DNA from: Chitinophagaceae bacterium
GTDB lineage: Bacteria; Bacteroidota; Bacteroidia; Chitinophagales; Chitinophagaceae
Length of the DNA stretch: 64,000 nt
NCBI GenBank assembly: GCA_016720825.1
Contig: JADKJV010000003.1
Span: 186,001-250,000, forward strand
Reading direction: 5' to 3'
Part shown: in pieces, positions 47,826 to 57,019 of the stretch
How the letters are laid out: each line of letters starts with the position of its first letter
Position numbering within the stretch: position 1 is the first letter of the stretch
Notes under the pieces: generated by a model
Seen by the model: the letters and a program-made list of their open reading frames with translations, nothing else
Database searches by the model: none
Told to the model about the DNA's origin: nothing
Translations under genes and position numbers: made by a program

Positions 47826-48567
47826 CAACAATTCAATCAGGGTGGTGGTGCCTGCTGCAGGGCGCAGCTCCCGCAGCGGACTGGATTATCCGAAAACGCT
47901 GTATCGTTTAAACGGGGTTCCGATCCTCATTAAATTACTGCGGAAATTCCAGCAGTATGATGCGACTCCGATCCTGATTATCAATCCGGCTCACCAGCCC
48001 CTGTTCGATGAAGTACTCGCTGAATTCAGTATGAAAGCTGAATATGCTTACCAGCGTGAATCACTCGGTATGGGTCATGCCATTCTCCAGGCCGGCAATC
48101 ATGTAAAAGACAATGAGCATATCCTGCTCGTTTGGTCAGATATACCTTTCCTGCATGCCAATACCATTGACACGATGGTGCAAAAGCATCTTGAAGGCGG
48201 ATTCGATTTTTCTTTTGTATCTGCTTTTTGCGATTCCTGTTATACCGTGGTAAAAAGAGAAAACGGGAAAGTGACCGCCCTGCTGGAAACCCGTGCGTTG
48301 GGTTTGCCTCCCGGAAAAGGCGGTGAGCGCGATATCGGTTTATTTATCTTCCGGAAAAAGCCGCTCTTTACTGTGCTTGAAACAAAGGCTGAATCAACCC
48401 TGGTAAATGGCAAGCCAGAATACGGTTTTTTATACGCCGTAGAAAAGCTTGCATCAGCTGGTTATCTTGTGGAAGCATTTCCGGTTGCCCTGGAACAGGA
48501 TGTAATGAGTTTTAATACGCCCGAAGAATTAAAAGCAATTGAGAACAGCCCCTGGGCCGTGGAGTAA
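47818..48567 (+). CDS. Nucleotidyltransferase (GlmU N-terminal-like)
   Basis: 249 residues with the pyrophosphorylase loop VVPAAGRSSRSGLDYPKTLYRLNG, an ESLGMGHAIL segment for sugar phosphate, and VWSDIPFL for the metal site. No acetyltransferase domain. The start is TTG at 47818, inside the last codons of the glycosyltransferase. With the HAD phosphatase it could make an unusual activated sugar or small-molecule phosphate. Confidence 0.82.
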   Translation: MNNNNSIRVVVPAAGRSSRSGLDYPKTLYRLNGVPILIKLLRKFQQYDATPILIINPAHQPLFDEVLAEFSMKAEYAYQRESLGMGHAILQAGNHVKDNEHILLVWSDIPFLHANTIDTMVQKHLEGGFDFSFVSAFCDSCYTVVKRENGKVTALLETRALGLPPGKGGERDIGLFIFRKKPLFTVLETKAESTLVNGKPEYGFLYAVEKLASAGYLVEAFPVALEQDVMSFNTPEELKAIENSPWAVE

Positions 48568-48609
48568 AACGGGTTGACACCACTTCGGGATTTATCATAC
48601 ACCGCCATC

Positions 48610-49743
48610 ATGAAACCAATTCTGCAAAAAAACGATTTTAAACTGCTCGACACCATCCGGGGCATCGCTGCCCTGTATGTGGTGATTGCCCATTGCCGCG
48701 GCACATTGTGGCTGGGCGGCAGTGAATTCCTCAAGCTATTCCCGCGTGAAAGCTGGAACGCCTGGGATGCCGTGATGTTTGGTACCAGCATGCTTACGAG
48801 ACTGGCTGTTGAATTTGTCATCGTGTTTTTTGTACTCTCGGGTTTTTCCATTGCGCACAGTTTGAGTTCTAACCAGTCGCCCTGGCAGTTTTATAAAAGA
48901 AGGCTGATCCGGATTTATCCGTCTTACCTTACTGCGTTAGTCTGGGCCGGTATTATTTTCCTGGTAACAAAAGGGATCTTCCCCCAATGGTATGACGGCA
49001 CGTATACCCAGTTTGCTTTCCTGCGGACGATGGAGATGAATGAGTATTTTGAGCCTAAGGTCGTGGCGGGTAACCTGTTTTATATGCCCATTCACGGATT
49101 CATCGGGCCTTTCTGGTCGCTGACTTATGAAGTGATGTTTTACCTGATGGCTCCTTTCCTGCTGCGGCAAAGAAATGTGTATGTACTGACTTCGCTGGCT
49201 CTTTTCCTTTTCAATCTTTTCCTGCCCAACGTAGTAGCCTCTTTAGGACTGCCGCTTTATATATACGAGTTCCTGTTCATCTATAATATTTACTTCGCAG
49301 TGGGTGTATATTTTTATACCCACTTCAGCATGGTCTCCAACTGGTTTGTGAATTATACCAAAGTGGAGTTTATAGCCATCATGGCCGGATTGCTCCTGTT
49401 TATTTACGGGGCAAACATTTACCTGAAAATTGAGAACGTTTTCACGTTTATTGAATCCGCAATGTTGTCGGTGGTGCTGATCGTTTTCTTCCTGAAGTAC
49501 AAGATCCGCATCCCCCTGATTTCCAACGTGGGTAAGTACAGTTATACTTTATATATCACACACTTTGCTTCTATCTATCTTTACCTCGCCTTTTACTGGC
49601 TGATTGCGGGAAAAGATATGCCGCAAATCACCAATTTTGCCGTTTGGGTGGGAGGTGTATTTTTCTGCCTGCTGATGGGGTGGATCCAGTACTTACTCAT
49701 TGAAAAGAACACCCAAAGCTGGCTGGCCAGATTGAGGAAATAA
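48610..49743 (+). CDS. Acyltransferase 3 (OafA/YrhL-type) membrane O-acyltransferase
   Basis: 377 residues with about ten hydrophobic segments. LLDTIRGIAALYVVIAHCRG at the N-terminus supplies the catalytic His (AHC), and VFFVLSGFSIAHSL and the RRLIRIYPSYL element follow. ATG 48610 is preferred; an in-frame TTG at 48574 adds only non-conserved residues. It likely acetylates the polysaccharide at the inner membrane. Confidence 0.9.
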   Translation: MKPILQKNDFKLLDTIRGIAALYVVIAHCRGTLWLGGSEFLKLFPRESWNAWDAVMFGTSMLTRLAVEFVIVFFVLSGFSIAHSLSSNQSPWQFYKRRLIRIYPSYLTALVWAGIIFLVTKGIFPQWYDGTYTQFAFLRTMEMNEYFEPKVVAGNLFYMPIHGFIGPFWSLTYEVMFYLMAPFLLRQRNVYVLTSLALFLFNLFLPNVVASLGLPLYIYEFLFIYNIYFAVGVYFYTHFSMVSNWFVNYTKVEFIAIMAGLLLFIYGANIYLKIENVFTFIESAMLSVVLIVFFLKYKIRIPLISNVGKYSYTLYITHFASIYLYLAFYWLIAGKDMPQITNFAVWVGGVFFCLLMGWIQYLLIEKNTQSWLARLRK

Positions 49744-49784
49744 CAGATTTTACCAGGGTATTTTAAAGAACTAAACGCAAGAAC

Positions 49785-51197
49785 TTGCATTTACTGACAG
49801 CGCTTTTAACGTCGAACGATTTCATCTACGGCCCATTATTTTTTATGGCGCTGTTCATGGTGTATTCTGTCGTGGCCAGTAAGTATAAAGACGATGCAAC
49901 AAAAAGGCTTTTCATGAAGGCCTTTTATTTCAAGATGCTGATCTCACTGATCAGTTCACTGATTATCATTTTTTACTACCGCGGTGGTGACTCAGCCATG
50001 TACTATGACAGTGCTGTTGACCTTAAGAATGCCGTTACAGATGATTCGGGAAACTTCTGGACGATCATGGGTACAAAATCTCTCAACTCCGACAGCCCGA
50101 TCGCCAGTTATTTCCTGAACGACAACTCTATATTCCCCACCTGGGAATCGGCACACTCACCCAGTAACTTCATGGTGCCCCGTCTTGGACTGCCCTTTGG
50201 CCTGCTGACAGACATGAGTTACCTGTGTATGTCGATGGCCTTTTCATTCTTTGCCTTTGGAGGCTCTATCCGCCTTTATAAATTCTTTATCCATTATTTC
50301 CCCGATTACCAGAAGGAAGTAGCACTGGCTACCCTGTTCCTGCCCAGTATGGTTTTCTGGAGCTCCAGTTTCCTGAAAGACCCGATTTGTTTTGGCAGCG
50401 TGGGATACCTGATATATGGCCTCTTTTCGATTTTTATACGACGAAAGAAAATCCTGACATCACTGATCTGGATTACCATTTCAGTGTTGCTGCTCTTCTA
50501 TGTAAAAGTGTATATCCTGCTGGCTTTGTTACCAGCAGTGATGCTATGGCTGTTTTCGGAAGTCAACAAAGCAGTCGAAAATAAAACACTGCGAAGGATC
50601 CTGGCCATTATGACTTTTTCTGTCGGCGCAGGCATTGCTTATTTGCTGATTAATTATGTGGGATCTGACGACAGTGTGAAAATGTACAGGCTGGATACTT
50701 TCCTGGAAACCAGCCAGTATAACCGCGATCTTTATAAAGGATTCAGCACAAGGGAGCAAGGTGCCTATTTTACATACGAAACATCGAACCCGGTACTGCT
50801 CGTACTATATGGCATGGTGGCCACATTATTCCGGCCATTCCCCTGGGAAATCAGTTCGCCGATTGGATTTTTATCGGTGGTAGAGTCCATGATGTTCCTA
50901 TATTTCACCGTGATGCTTTTTTATAAGAAAGGCCTGGTGGGATTTTTTAAAGGCGCTTTCAGCCACCCGGTGTTTATTATGTGCCTGATATTTTCACTGA
51001 TATTTGCCGCTGCAGTGGGCAGTTCCGCCACCAATTTCGGATCTATCTCAAGGTATAAAATTCCCTGTTTGCCATTCTACCTGCTGATGATACTGATTAT
51101 GTACAAGCAGGCAGGATTGAAATACCCGGCCTGGTTTGCCAAAGCAATCGGATACAGGCCAGAACAAAAACCCAGATACAGAAAACCAATTCATTAA
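49785..51197 (+). CDS. Multi-pass membrane protein, polysaccharide polymerase (Wzy) candidate
   Basis: 470 residues with ~11 predicted membrane helices and a large polar loop (SGNFWTIMGTKSLNSDSPIASYFLND). Features common to O-antigen-polymerase-like proteins are YYRGGDSAMYYD after helix two, the FLPSMVFWSSSFLKDP segment and a closing SRYKIPCLPFYLL. No strict Wzy signature exists, so the call rests on topology and on the lack of another polymerase in the locus. The start is TTG at 49785. Confidence 0.65.
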   Translation: MHLLTALLTSNDFIYGPLFFMALFMVYSVVASKYKDDATKRLFMKAFYFKMLISLISSLIIIFYYRGGDSAMYYDSAVDLKNAVTDDSGNFWTIMGTKSLNSDSPIASYFLNDNSIFPTWESAHSPSNFMVPRLGLPFGLLTDMSYLCMSMAFSFFAFGGSIRLYKFFIHYFPDYQKEVALATLFLPSMVFWSSSFLKDPICFGSVGYLIYGLFSIFIRRKKILTSLIWITISVLLLFYVKVYILLALLPAVMLWLFSEVNKAVENKTLRRILAIMTFSVGAGIAYLLINYVGSDDSVKMYRLDTFLETSQYNRDLYKGFSTREQGAYFTYETSNPVLLVLYGMVATLFRPFPWEISSPIGFLSVVESMMFLYFTVMLFYKKGLVGFFKGAFSHPVFIMCLIFSLIFAAAVGSSATNFGSISRYKIPCLPFYLLMILIMYKQAGLKYPAWFAKAIGYRPEQKPRYRKPIH

Positions 51198-51198
51198 T

Positions 51199-53034
51199 AT
51201 GTGTGGTATTGCAGGTTCCATCAATTTTGAACTGAATAAAGATCAGGCCGACCGTGATTTGCATCACCGCGGTCCTGATGAACAAACCCTGTTCAGGGAA
51301 AAAAATCTCTGTCTGCACCATAGCCGGTTGTCTATCCAGGATATCGGCGGCGGAAAACAGCCCATGCATTACGGGCCATACACAATTATTTTCAACGGTG
51401 AGATTTACAATCACCAGGAACTGCGGGAAAAATACAAGCTGTCATGTGTTACCCATTCAGATACGGAAACCCTGCTTCACCTTTACCAGTTAAAAGGTGC
51501 AGGAATGCTGAACGATCTCGATGGCATGTTTGCACTGGTTATTTATGACCGTACCAAAAACGAGTTATTCCTTGCCAGGGATCGTGCAGGCAAAAAACCA
51601 CTGTATTATTTCAGCCATTCAAACCAACTGGTGTTTGCCAGTGAACTGAATGCACTCCGCAACCAGCTTCCGCTGAACCTGAATGAGCAAAACCTCCGTC
51701 AGTTTATCCTGATGGGTTATTTCTATAAAACGAATACACCCTACGAGCATGTGTATGAACTGCAAGCCGGTCACTGGGCTGCCGTTTCCCTCGATAACCC
51801 GGTAGTAAACCCGGTCAGCTGGTGGAATATCCATGATTTCTATACACAAAAATCAACGGATGATTTCCAGACCGCTTTGGAGAAAACAGACCATTACCTC
51901 CACATGGCCGTAAAAAGGAGACTCGAATCTTCTGATCTTGAAGTAGGTTCTTTTTTAAGCGGTGGCATTGACAGCGGCCTGATAACCAGTATCGCAAAAG
52001 GATACAGCCCGTCTTTAAAAACATTTACTGTTGCCTTTGAAGGCAAATACAATGAAGCGCCGCTGGCCAAACTGGTTGCTGATAAATACAACACCAATCA
52101 TTGTGAAATAAAAATTTCATACGATCACCTGGTGTCTGATGTGGAAACTATTTTGTCCAATTACGGAGAGCCTTTCTTTGATAACTCCGCGATTCCCAGC
52201 TATTACGTGAGTAAAGCAGCCAAGGAATACCTTACCGTCATCCTCAATGGCGACGGCGGGGATGAGATTTTCAGCGGTTACAGGCGGTATGTTCCCTTCT
52301 CAAAATTTGATTTCTTCAAATCTGGTGCCATCACCCGGGGTACTGCAGGGCTCCTGCATGCGATCATGCCCCAGACGCATAATAAACAGAATAAGTATAA
52401 TTATTTTTACCGCCTGGCTGACCTGGCGCGGAAAAACAATGTACATGTATATTTGTCGGCCACGATGGATAGCTTTGAGGGTTTTGAAAAATACCTGTCC
52501 TTCAGCAGTGATTTCCTGAAAGACATCCAGGTGGATTTTGATGTGATCAATAAATCGGGACTGACTGGTTTGCAGAAAATCATGAATCTTGACTTTGATA
52601 ACATCCTGGCTGGTAACCTGCTTGTGAAAATGGATATAGCCACGATGGCCCATTCCCTGGAAGGTCGAAGCCCGTTGTTAAGCAAGGAACTGCTGGAGTA
52701 TACGCCCGGATTACCTGATGCGTATAAAATCAAAGGCGGTCAGACAAAATATTTACTCCGCACCCTGGCGAAGAAATACCTGCCCGAACAACTGATAAAC
52801 CAGCCCAAGCGGGGTTTTGAAAGTCCGTTGAAACAATGGGTGGATAATGAACTGAAACCAATCATCCATGATTATATCCTGTCGCCAGGTGCCTACTGTA
52901 AGAATTATGTGAAAGAAGGGTTCATTGAAAAACTGGTGAACCGGCAGATCAGGGTAGGGGATGAGAAAAGAGCGAAAATGATCTGGACCCTGTTTGCTTT
53001 TGAAGTGTGGTACAGAAAATGTTATAAGAAATAG
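51199..53034 (+). CDS. Asparagine synthase-like glutamine amidotransferase (copy 2)
   Basis: 611 residues, with Cys2 nucleophile in MCGIAGS, HRGPDEQTLF, FNGEIYNHQE, then the synthetase domain with LSGGIDSGLI and LNGDGGDEIFSGY. ATG 51199 puts Cys at position 2, so a longer reading from 51136 is rejected. It starts 1 bp after the polymerase candidate stop. It is a second, divergent copy in one locus, suggesting two separate amidation steps, for example on different uronic acids. Confidence 0.9.
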   Translation: MCGIAGSINFELNKDQADRDLHHRGPDEQTLFREKNLCLHHSRLSIQDIGGGKQPMHYGPYTIIFNGEIYNHQELREKYKLSCVTHSDTETLLHLYQLKGAGMLNDLDGMFALVIYDRTKNELFLARDRAGKKPLYYFSHSNQLVFASELNALRNQLPLNLNEQNLRQFILMGYFYKTNTPYEHVYELQAGHWAAVSLDNPVVNPVSWWNIHDFYTQKSTDDFQTALEKTDHYLHMAVKRRLESSDLEVGSFLSGGIDSGLITSIAKGYSPSLKTFTVAFEGKYNEAPLAKLVADKYNTNHCEIKISYDHLVSDVETILSNYGEPFFDNSAIPSYYVSKAAKEYLTVILNGDGGDEIFSGYRRYVPFSKFDFFKSGAITRGTAGLLHAIMPQTHNKQNKYNYFYRLADLARKNNVHVYLSATMDSFEGFEKYLSFSSDFLKDIQVDFDVINKSGLTGLQKIMNLDFDNILAGNLLVKMDIATMAHSLEGRSPLLSKELLEYTPGLPDAYKIKGGQTKYLLRTLAKKYLPEQLINQPKRGFESPLKQWVDNELKPIIHDYILSPGAYCKNYVKEGFIEKLVNRQIRVGDEKRAKMIWTLFAFEVWYRKCYKK

Positions 53035-53057
53035 TCAATCATAAATATTTATTTGCA

Positions 53058-54098
53058 ATGAGTAACGGATCGGGGCCTGTGAAGTCCATTTTTACTATAT
53101 CTCTTGATTTTGAATTGCACTGGGGCGTGAGCGACAGGCATACGGTGGAAACGTACGGGCTGAATCTCCGGAATACCCGCAGGGCTATTGACGGTATGCT
53201 GGAATTATACAAAAAATACAATGTGCATGTTACCTGGGCAACGGTAGGTATGCTTTTCTGCAGGAAAAAAGAAGAACTGTTCAGCTATGTAACGGAGGAG
53301 ATGAGGCCGCATTACACGGTTAAATCATTTTCGAATTATACGGTAGCTGAAGGTGCCGGTGCGGATGAAACAGCTGATCCTTTCCATTTTGCACCATCAG
53401 TTTTAGAAAAGATCCGGCAGGTACCAGGACAAGAAATCGGTACACATACATTTTCGCATTATTATACGCTGGAAGACGGGCAGAATCCGGAACAATTCCG
53501 GGCCGACCTGCAGGCGGCTATCCGCATTGCGGGTGAGTATGGTATCAAACTGCACAGCATTGTATTCCCCAGGATGCAGTATGATGAACGTTATATCCAG
53601 ATTTTAAAAGAAGTAGGTATCAGTTATTACCGCGGCAGCCAGCCTGTGCTTGAATATGCACCGGTATCGAGGTTGCTGGAAACCCGCAAGCGGAGAATGA
53701 CGCGTTTCCTCGATTCTTATATCAATTATAAAGGAAGGCATCTGTATCCTGTGAAGGATTTAATGAACCAGCAGTTGCCGGTGAATGTGCCGCAAAGCCT
53801 TTTCCTGCGTCCATTCTCAAACAAACTGAGTTTCCTCGAGTTCATGAAACTGCGAAGGATAAAAAAACAAATGACCAAAGCCGCCCAAACAGGTTCGCTC
53901 TATCACCTGTGGTGGCATCCGCATAATTTCGGGAACAACGTGGAAAAGAATATGAAATTCCTCGAAGAAATCCTGAAGCATTACCAATACCTCTCCGGCA
54001 AATACGGTATGGTCAGTCTCAATATGGAAGAAGCCGGAAAATTATTTGAAAGTAAACCCGCTTATGCCGCGCATTCTGTTGCTGGGGTCCCGGTTTGA
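53058..54098 (+). CDS. Polysaccharide deacetylase (CE4/NodB-like)
   Basis: 346 residues. SLDFELHWG carries the catalytic and metal Asp, and GTHTFSHYY carries the two zinc-binding His residues. A HPHNFG element near the end matches the family motif 5. It has no signal peptide, so it may act on cytoplasmic or lipid-linked sugars. Its 3' end overlaps the next gene by 35 bp. Confidence 0.87.
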   Translation: MSNGSGPVKSIFTISLDFELHWGVSDRHTVETYGLNLRNTRRAIDGMLELYKKYNVHVTWATVGMLFCRKKEELFSYVTEEMRPHYTVKSFSNYTVAEGAGADETADPFHFAPSVLEKIRQVPGQEIGTHTFSHYYTLEDGQNPEQFRADLQAAIRIAGEYGIKLHSIVFPRMQYDERYIQILKEVGISYYRGSQPVLEYAPVSRLLETRKRRMTRFLDSYINYKGRHLYPVKDLMNQQLPVNVPQSLFLRPFSNKLSFLEFMKLRRIKKQMTKAAQTGSLYHLWWHPHNFGNNVEKNMKFLEEILKHYQYLSGKYGMVSLNMEEAGKLFESKPAYAAHSVAGVPV

Positions 54099-54837
54099 TC
54101 CTGCAAAGGATATGGTGTACAACGCCATTAATCCCTTGTTTGAGATTCACACCGTTATTCTGGAAGCACCTGTTTCCAAAAGCAGCATGATTAAGCGCCG
54201 GATCAAAAAACTGGGTATTGTAAAAGTATTCGGGCAATTGTGTTTCCAGGTAATGATTGTGAAATGCCTCAGCCTGTTCAGCCGGAAATACAAAAAGCAG
54301 CTGATGTCTTCACTGCAACTCGACACCACACCCTTGCCGGAACAAAAAGCCCGGTTAGTGGAAACGGTAAATGATGATGAATGTATCCGCATCATCCTTG
54401 AAGTCAAACCTGATCTCGTGCTGGTAAAAGGCACCCGTATCATATCCGCCAAAGTGCTGGAAGCAGCCGGTGTTCCCTTCGTCAATATGCATGTTGGCAT
54501 CACCCCGCAATACCGGGGCGTGCATGGTGCTTACTGGGCACTGGCCAATAAAGATGCGGCGCATGCCGGTACCACAATCCATTATGTAGATAAAGGCATT
54601 GACACCGGAAGTGTTATTGCCCAGCAAATCATTGACATCAGCCCGAAAGATAATTTTGTTACCTACCCGCTTAAGCAGATCGCTGCAGGGATTGATTTAC
54701 TCCGGCTTTCTTTACCGAAACTGCTGCAGGGGGAAAAGCTTTCCCAACCATCATTGAGTGACGGCCCTTCCCGCTTATGGTCACACCCAACGATCTGGTA
54801 TTATTTAAAAAAACGGATTTCCAGCCACGTAAAATAA
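54064..54837 (+). CDS. Formyltransferase-like protein (Fmt/WbkC-type)
   Basis: 257 residues. The 10-formyl-THF transferase catalytic triad is visible: Asn and His in NMHVGITPQYRGVHG and Asp in HYVDKGIDTGSVIAQ. The N-terminal half is less conserved. The product is probably an N-formylated amino sugar, as in loci with LegC-type aminotransferases. ATG 54064 is preferred; an in-frame TTG at 54046 is the alternative. It overlaps the deacetylase by 35 bp, which is unusual for this locus. Confidence 0.85.
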   Translation: MPRILLLGSRFDPAKDMVYNAINPLFEIHTVILEAPVSKSSMIKRRIKKLGIVKVFGQLCFQVMIVKCLSLFSRKYKKQLMSSLQLDTTPLPEQKARLVETVNDDECIRIILEVKPDLVLVKGTRIISAKVLEAAGVPFVNMHVGITPQYRGVHGAYWALANKDAAHAGTTIHYVDKGIDTGSVIAQQIIDISPKDNFVTYPLKQIAAGIDLLRLSLPKLLQGEKLSQPSLSDGPSRLWSHPTIWYYLKKRISSHVK

Positions 54838-54838
54838 A

Positions 54839-55993
54839 ATGCCAAAACTGATTCGCGTTACAACGGTTCCCATTGCCCTCAAGTATTTACTCGCAGGGCA
54901 AATGAAGTATATGAAAGAACATGGCTTTGATGTAATTATGGTCAGTGCCGATGATAAAGAAAGGGAAGATGTAATCCGTAACGAAGGCTGCCCGCACGTG
55001 GTGATCCCGATGACGCGGAAGATCACCCCGTTCGCCGATCTCAAATCACTTTGGAAAATGTACCGGTTCTTTAAAAAAGAGAAACCGGATATTGTCCATT
55101 CGCATACACCCAAAGCCGGTCTCATTGCCATGCTGGCCGCGAAAATGGCCGGCGTTAAAACAAGGGTGCATACCATTGCCGGTTTACGGTTCATGACGGC
55201 AGGTGGTATGACCAGGCGCATCCTCGTTTGGATGGAGAAACTCACGGCCGGTGCTGCCACCCATGTATGGCCCAACAGCCGTTCCCTGATGGAATATATC
55301 CAGCAGCACAAACTGGTGAAGCAACGTAAACTGGAAGTGATCGGAGAGGGTTCCAGTAATGGCATCAACCTCGGACGTTTCTCAGTTTCTTCCATTGATC
55401 CGGCAAAGCTGGAGGAAGCGAAAAAACTGATTCAGTATGATCCTTCACTCACTTACCTCGTTTCAGTTGGCCGGATCGTGCAGGATAAAGGCATTGATGA
55501 ATTGTTGTCAGCATTCACGCGGCTCTATGAACAAAATAATTCACTGCGGCTGATTTTGGTCGGCAGTTTTGAAGATGAACTGGATCCTGTTTCAGACCAG
55601 GCCAGGCAGATATTAAAAACCCATCCCGCCCTGATCCAGACCGGCTGGCGCGATGATGTGGAATATTTCATGCACCTCTCCCATATTTTGGTGCATGCTT
55701 CTTACCGGGAAGGATTTCCCAATGTTTTACTGCAGGCCGGCGCCATGGGCTGCCCGGTATGCTGTTCCCGGATTGAAGGCAATGTGGATGTAGTGGAACA
55801 TGAAAAAACCGGCCTGATTTTCAACGTCAAAGACGCAGACTCCCTCTATATCACGCTCCAGCGTGCCCTGGCCGACCGGCCATATATGCAAACAATGTCC
55901 GTTCAGCTCCGCAAACGGATTGAATCCTGCTTCGACCAGAAAGTGGTTCATGCAAGCCTGCTCGCTAAGTATCAGGCTATAACCGCAGCTTGA
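54839..55993 (+). CDS. Glycosyltransferase family 4, PglA-like
   Basis: 384 residues. Opening RVTTVPIALKYLLAGQMKYM, then HSHTPKAGLIAMLAAKMAGVKTRVHTIAGLRF, which is a hallmark of the PglA/WbpH-like transferases that add the second sugar to undecaprenyl-PP-diNAcBac-type acceptors. The C-terminal donor site is ASYREGFPNVLLQAGAMGCPV. Starts 1 bp after the formyltransferase stop; its TGA stop is also the start of a short tandem repeat. Confidence 0.9.
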   Translation: MPKLIRVTTVPIALKYLLAGQMKYMKEHGFDVIMVSADDKEREDVIRNEGCPHVVIPMTRKITPFADLKSLWKMYRFFKKEKPDIVHSHTPKAGLIAMLAAKMAGVKTRVHTIAGLRFMTAGGMTRRILVWMEKLTAGAATHVWPNSRSLMEYIQQHKLVKQRKLEVIGEGSSNGINLGRFSVSSIDPAKLEEAKKLIQYDPSLTYLVSVGRIVQDKGIDELLSAFTRLYEQNNSLRLILVGSFEDELDPVSDQARQILKTHPALIQTGWRDDVEYFMHLSHILVHASYREGFPNVLLQAGAMGCPVCCSRIEGNVDVVEHEKTGLIFNVKDADSLYITLQRALADRPYMQTMSVQLRKRIESCFDQKVVHASLLAKYQAITAA

Positions 55994-56044
55994 CTGAGCC
56001 CCGCCGAAGTCCGACTGAGCCCCGCCGAAGTCTGACTGAGCCCC
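55992..56044. repeat. Short tandem repeat, 2.5 copies of a 20-bp unit
   Basis: GACTGAGCCCCGCCGAAGTC (55992-56011) is repeated at 56013 and partly at 56033, one base apart. Each unit begins GACT and ends AGTC, so it can form a small inverted repeat. The first copy overlaps the stop codon of the glycosyltransferase gene. Confidence 0.85.
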
Positions 56045-56163
56045 TGTTATCGGAAAATTACTTACCCGTCCTGGGTACTAGTACTTAATTTGCTAATATT
56101 CAGCCCCCGTTTTTTTGGAATCGGAAATTGGCGTACTACTTTAGTATCACCAATATCCAGTCA

Positions 56164-56826
56164 ATGAAAACCACATTGAAAAAACCTGTGGCCATAATAG
56201 GCTACTCGGGTCATGCCTACGTTATAACCGATATCCTGCTAAATGCGGGACGGTTAGTAACAGCATACTGCGACTCCGAAGAAAAGCAAAGCAATCCCTA
56301 TCATTTACAGTACCTGGGCAGGGAATCAGAAGTTCCCGGAAAACTGAAAAAGTTTGACATTTTCGTATGTGTCGGGCATAACGGTATCCGTGAAAAAATC
56401 CACACCCAGCTGAATGAACAGCGGATCAGCCCGATTAATGCAATCCACCCCTCAGCCGTTATTTCCTCTTCTGTACAGATGGGAGAAGGCGTGATGGTGG
56501 CTGCCAATGCAACCATCAACCCCCTCGCCCGTATCGGTAAAGGTGTTATCTGCAATACACATTGCAGCATAGATCACGAATGTGTGATTGATGATTTCGC
56601 CCATATCGGACCCGGTGCGGTTCTTTGCGGAAACGTAAAAGTGGGACATGGCACATTTGTAGGCGCCAATGCCGTTATCCGCCAGGGCATTACCATCGGT
56701 AAAAACGTGATGATCGGAGCAGGAACAGTCGTGGTAAAAGATATTCCCGATAACACAACCGTGATCGGAAATCCCCAGAAAGTACTTACCAAAAAACAAC
56801 AACCTTCAAGGCTTATTGCAGCCTGA
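56164..56826 (+). CDS. PglD/NeuD-like sugar O- or N-acetyltransferase
   Basis: 220 residues. An N-terminal Rossmann-like domain (VAIIGYSGHAYVITDILL) is followed by hexapeptide repeats with the catalytic His in SIDHECVIDDFAHIGPGAVL. The architecture is that of PglD, which acetylates UDP-4-amino-6-deoxy-GlcNAc. ATG 56164 matches family starts. With the downstream LegC-like aminotransferase it suggests a bacillosamine-like sugar. A TTTG/TACTTTAG promoter-like pair lies upstream. Confidence 0.88.
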   Translation: MKTTLKKPVAIIGYSGHAYVITDILLNAGRLVTAYCDSEEKQSNPYHLQYLGRESEVPGKLKKFDIFVCVGHNGIREKIHTQLNEQRISPINAIHPSAVISSSVQMGEGVMVAANATINPLARIGKGVICNTHCSIDHECVIDDFAHIGPGAVLCGNVKVGHGTFVGANAVIRQGITIGKNVMIGAGTVVVKDIPDNTTVIGNPQKVLTKKQQPSRLIAA

Positions 56827-56850
56827 TGGCTTAAGCAACATAACAGTAAA

Positions 56851-56878
56851 AAGCATGTGCCCGGCGCATGCTTTTTTT
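56851..56878 (+). terminator. Intrinsic terminator after the PglD-like gene
   Basis: AAGCATGTGC pairs with GCGCATGCTT (one G-T pair) around a CCG loop region, followed by seven T residues. A strong promoter follows, so this is a true break in the locus. Confidence 0.8.
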
Positions 56879-56910
56879 ATTCAAAATTTGTACGAACAAG
56901 TGTTAATATT

Positions 56911-56961
56911 TTTTGTTGTGGGGAGTGAAATGCGATAACTTTGCACCCGTTTTGAACGGGT
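56911..56961 (+). promoter_or_regulatory. Promoter with 5' stem-loop for the last part of the locus
   Basis: TTTTG (56911-56915), a 20-bp spacer and TAACTTTG (56936-56943) form a near-ideal Bacteroidota promoter. The predicted transcript begins with ACCCGTT-TTG-AACGGGT (56945-56961), a perfect 7-bp hairpin at or near its 5' end. This could stabilise the mRNA. The leader is about 70 nt to the ATG at 57020. Confidence 0.7.
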
Positions 56962-57019
56962 AAATGCTGCAAAACACCGCAGAGGTTCCTATTCAAAAAA
57001 TATTCAATATAAAATTTTT

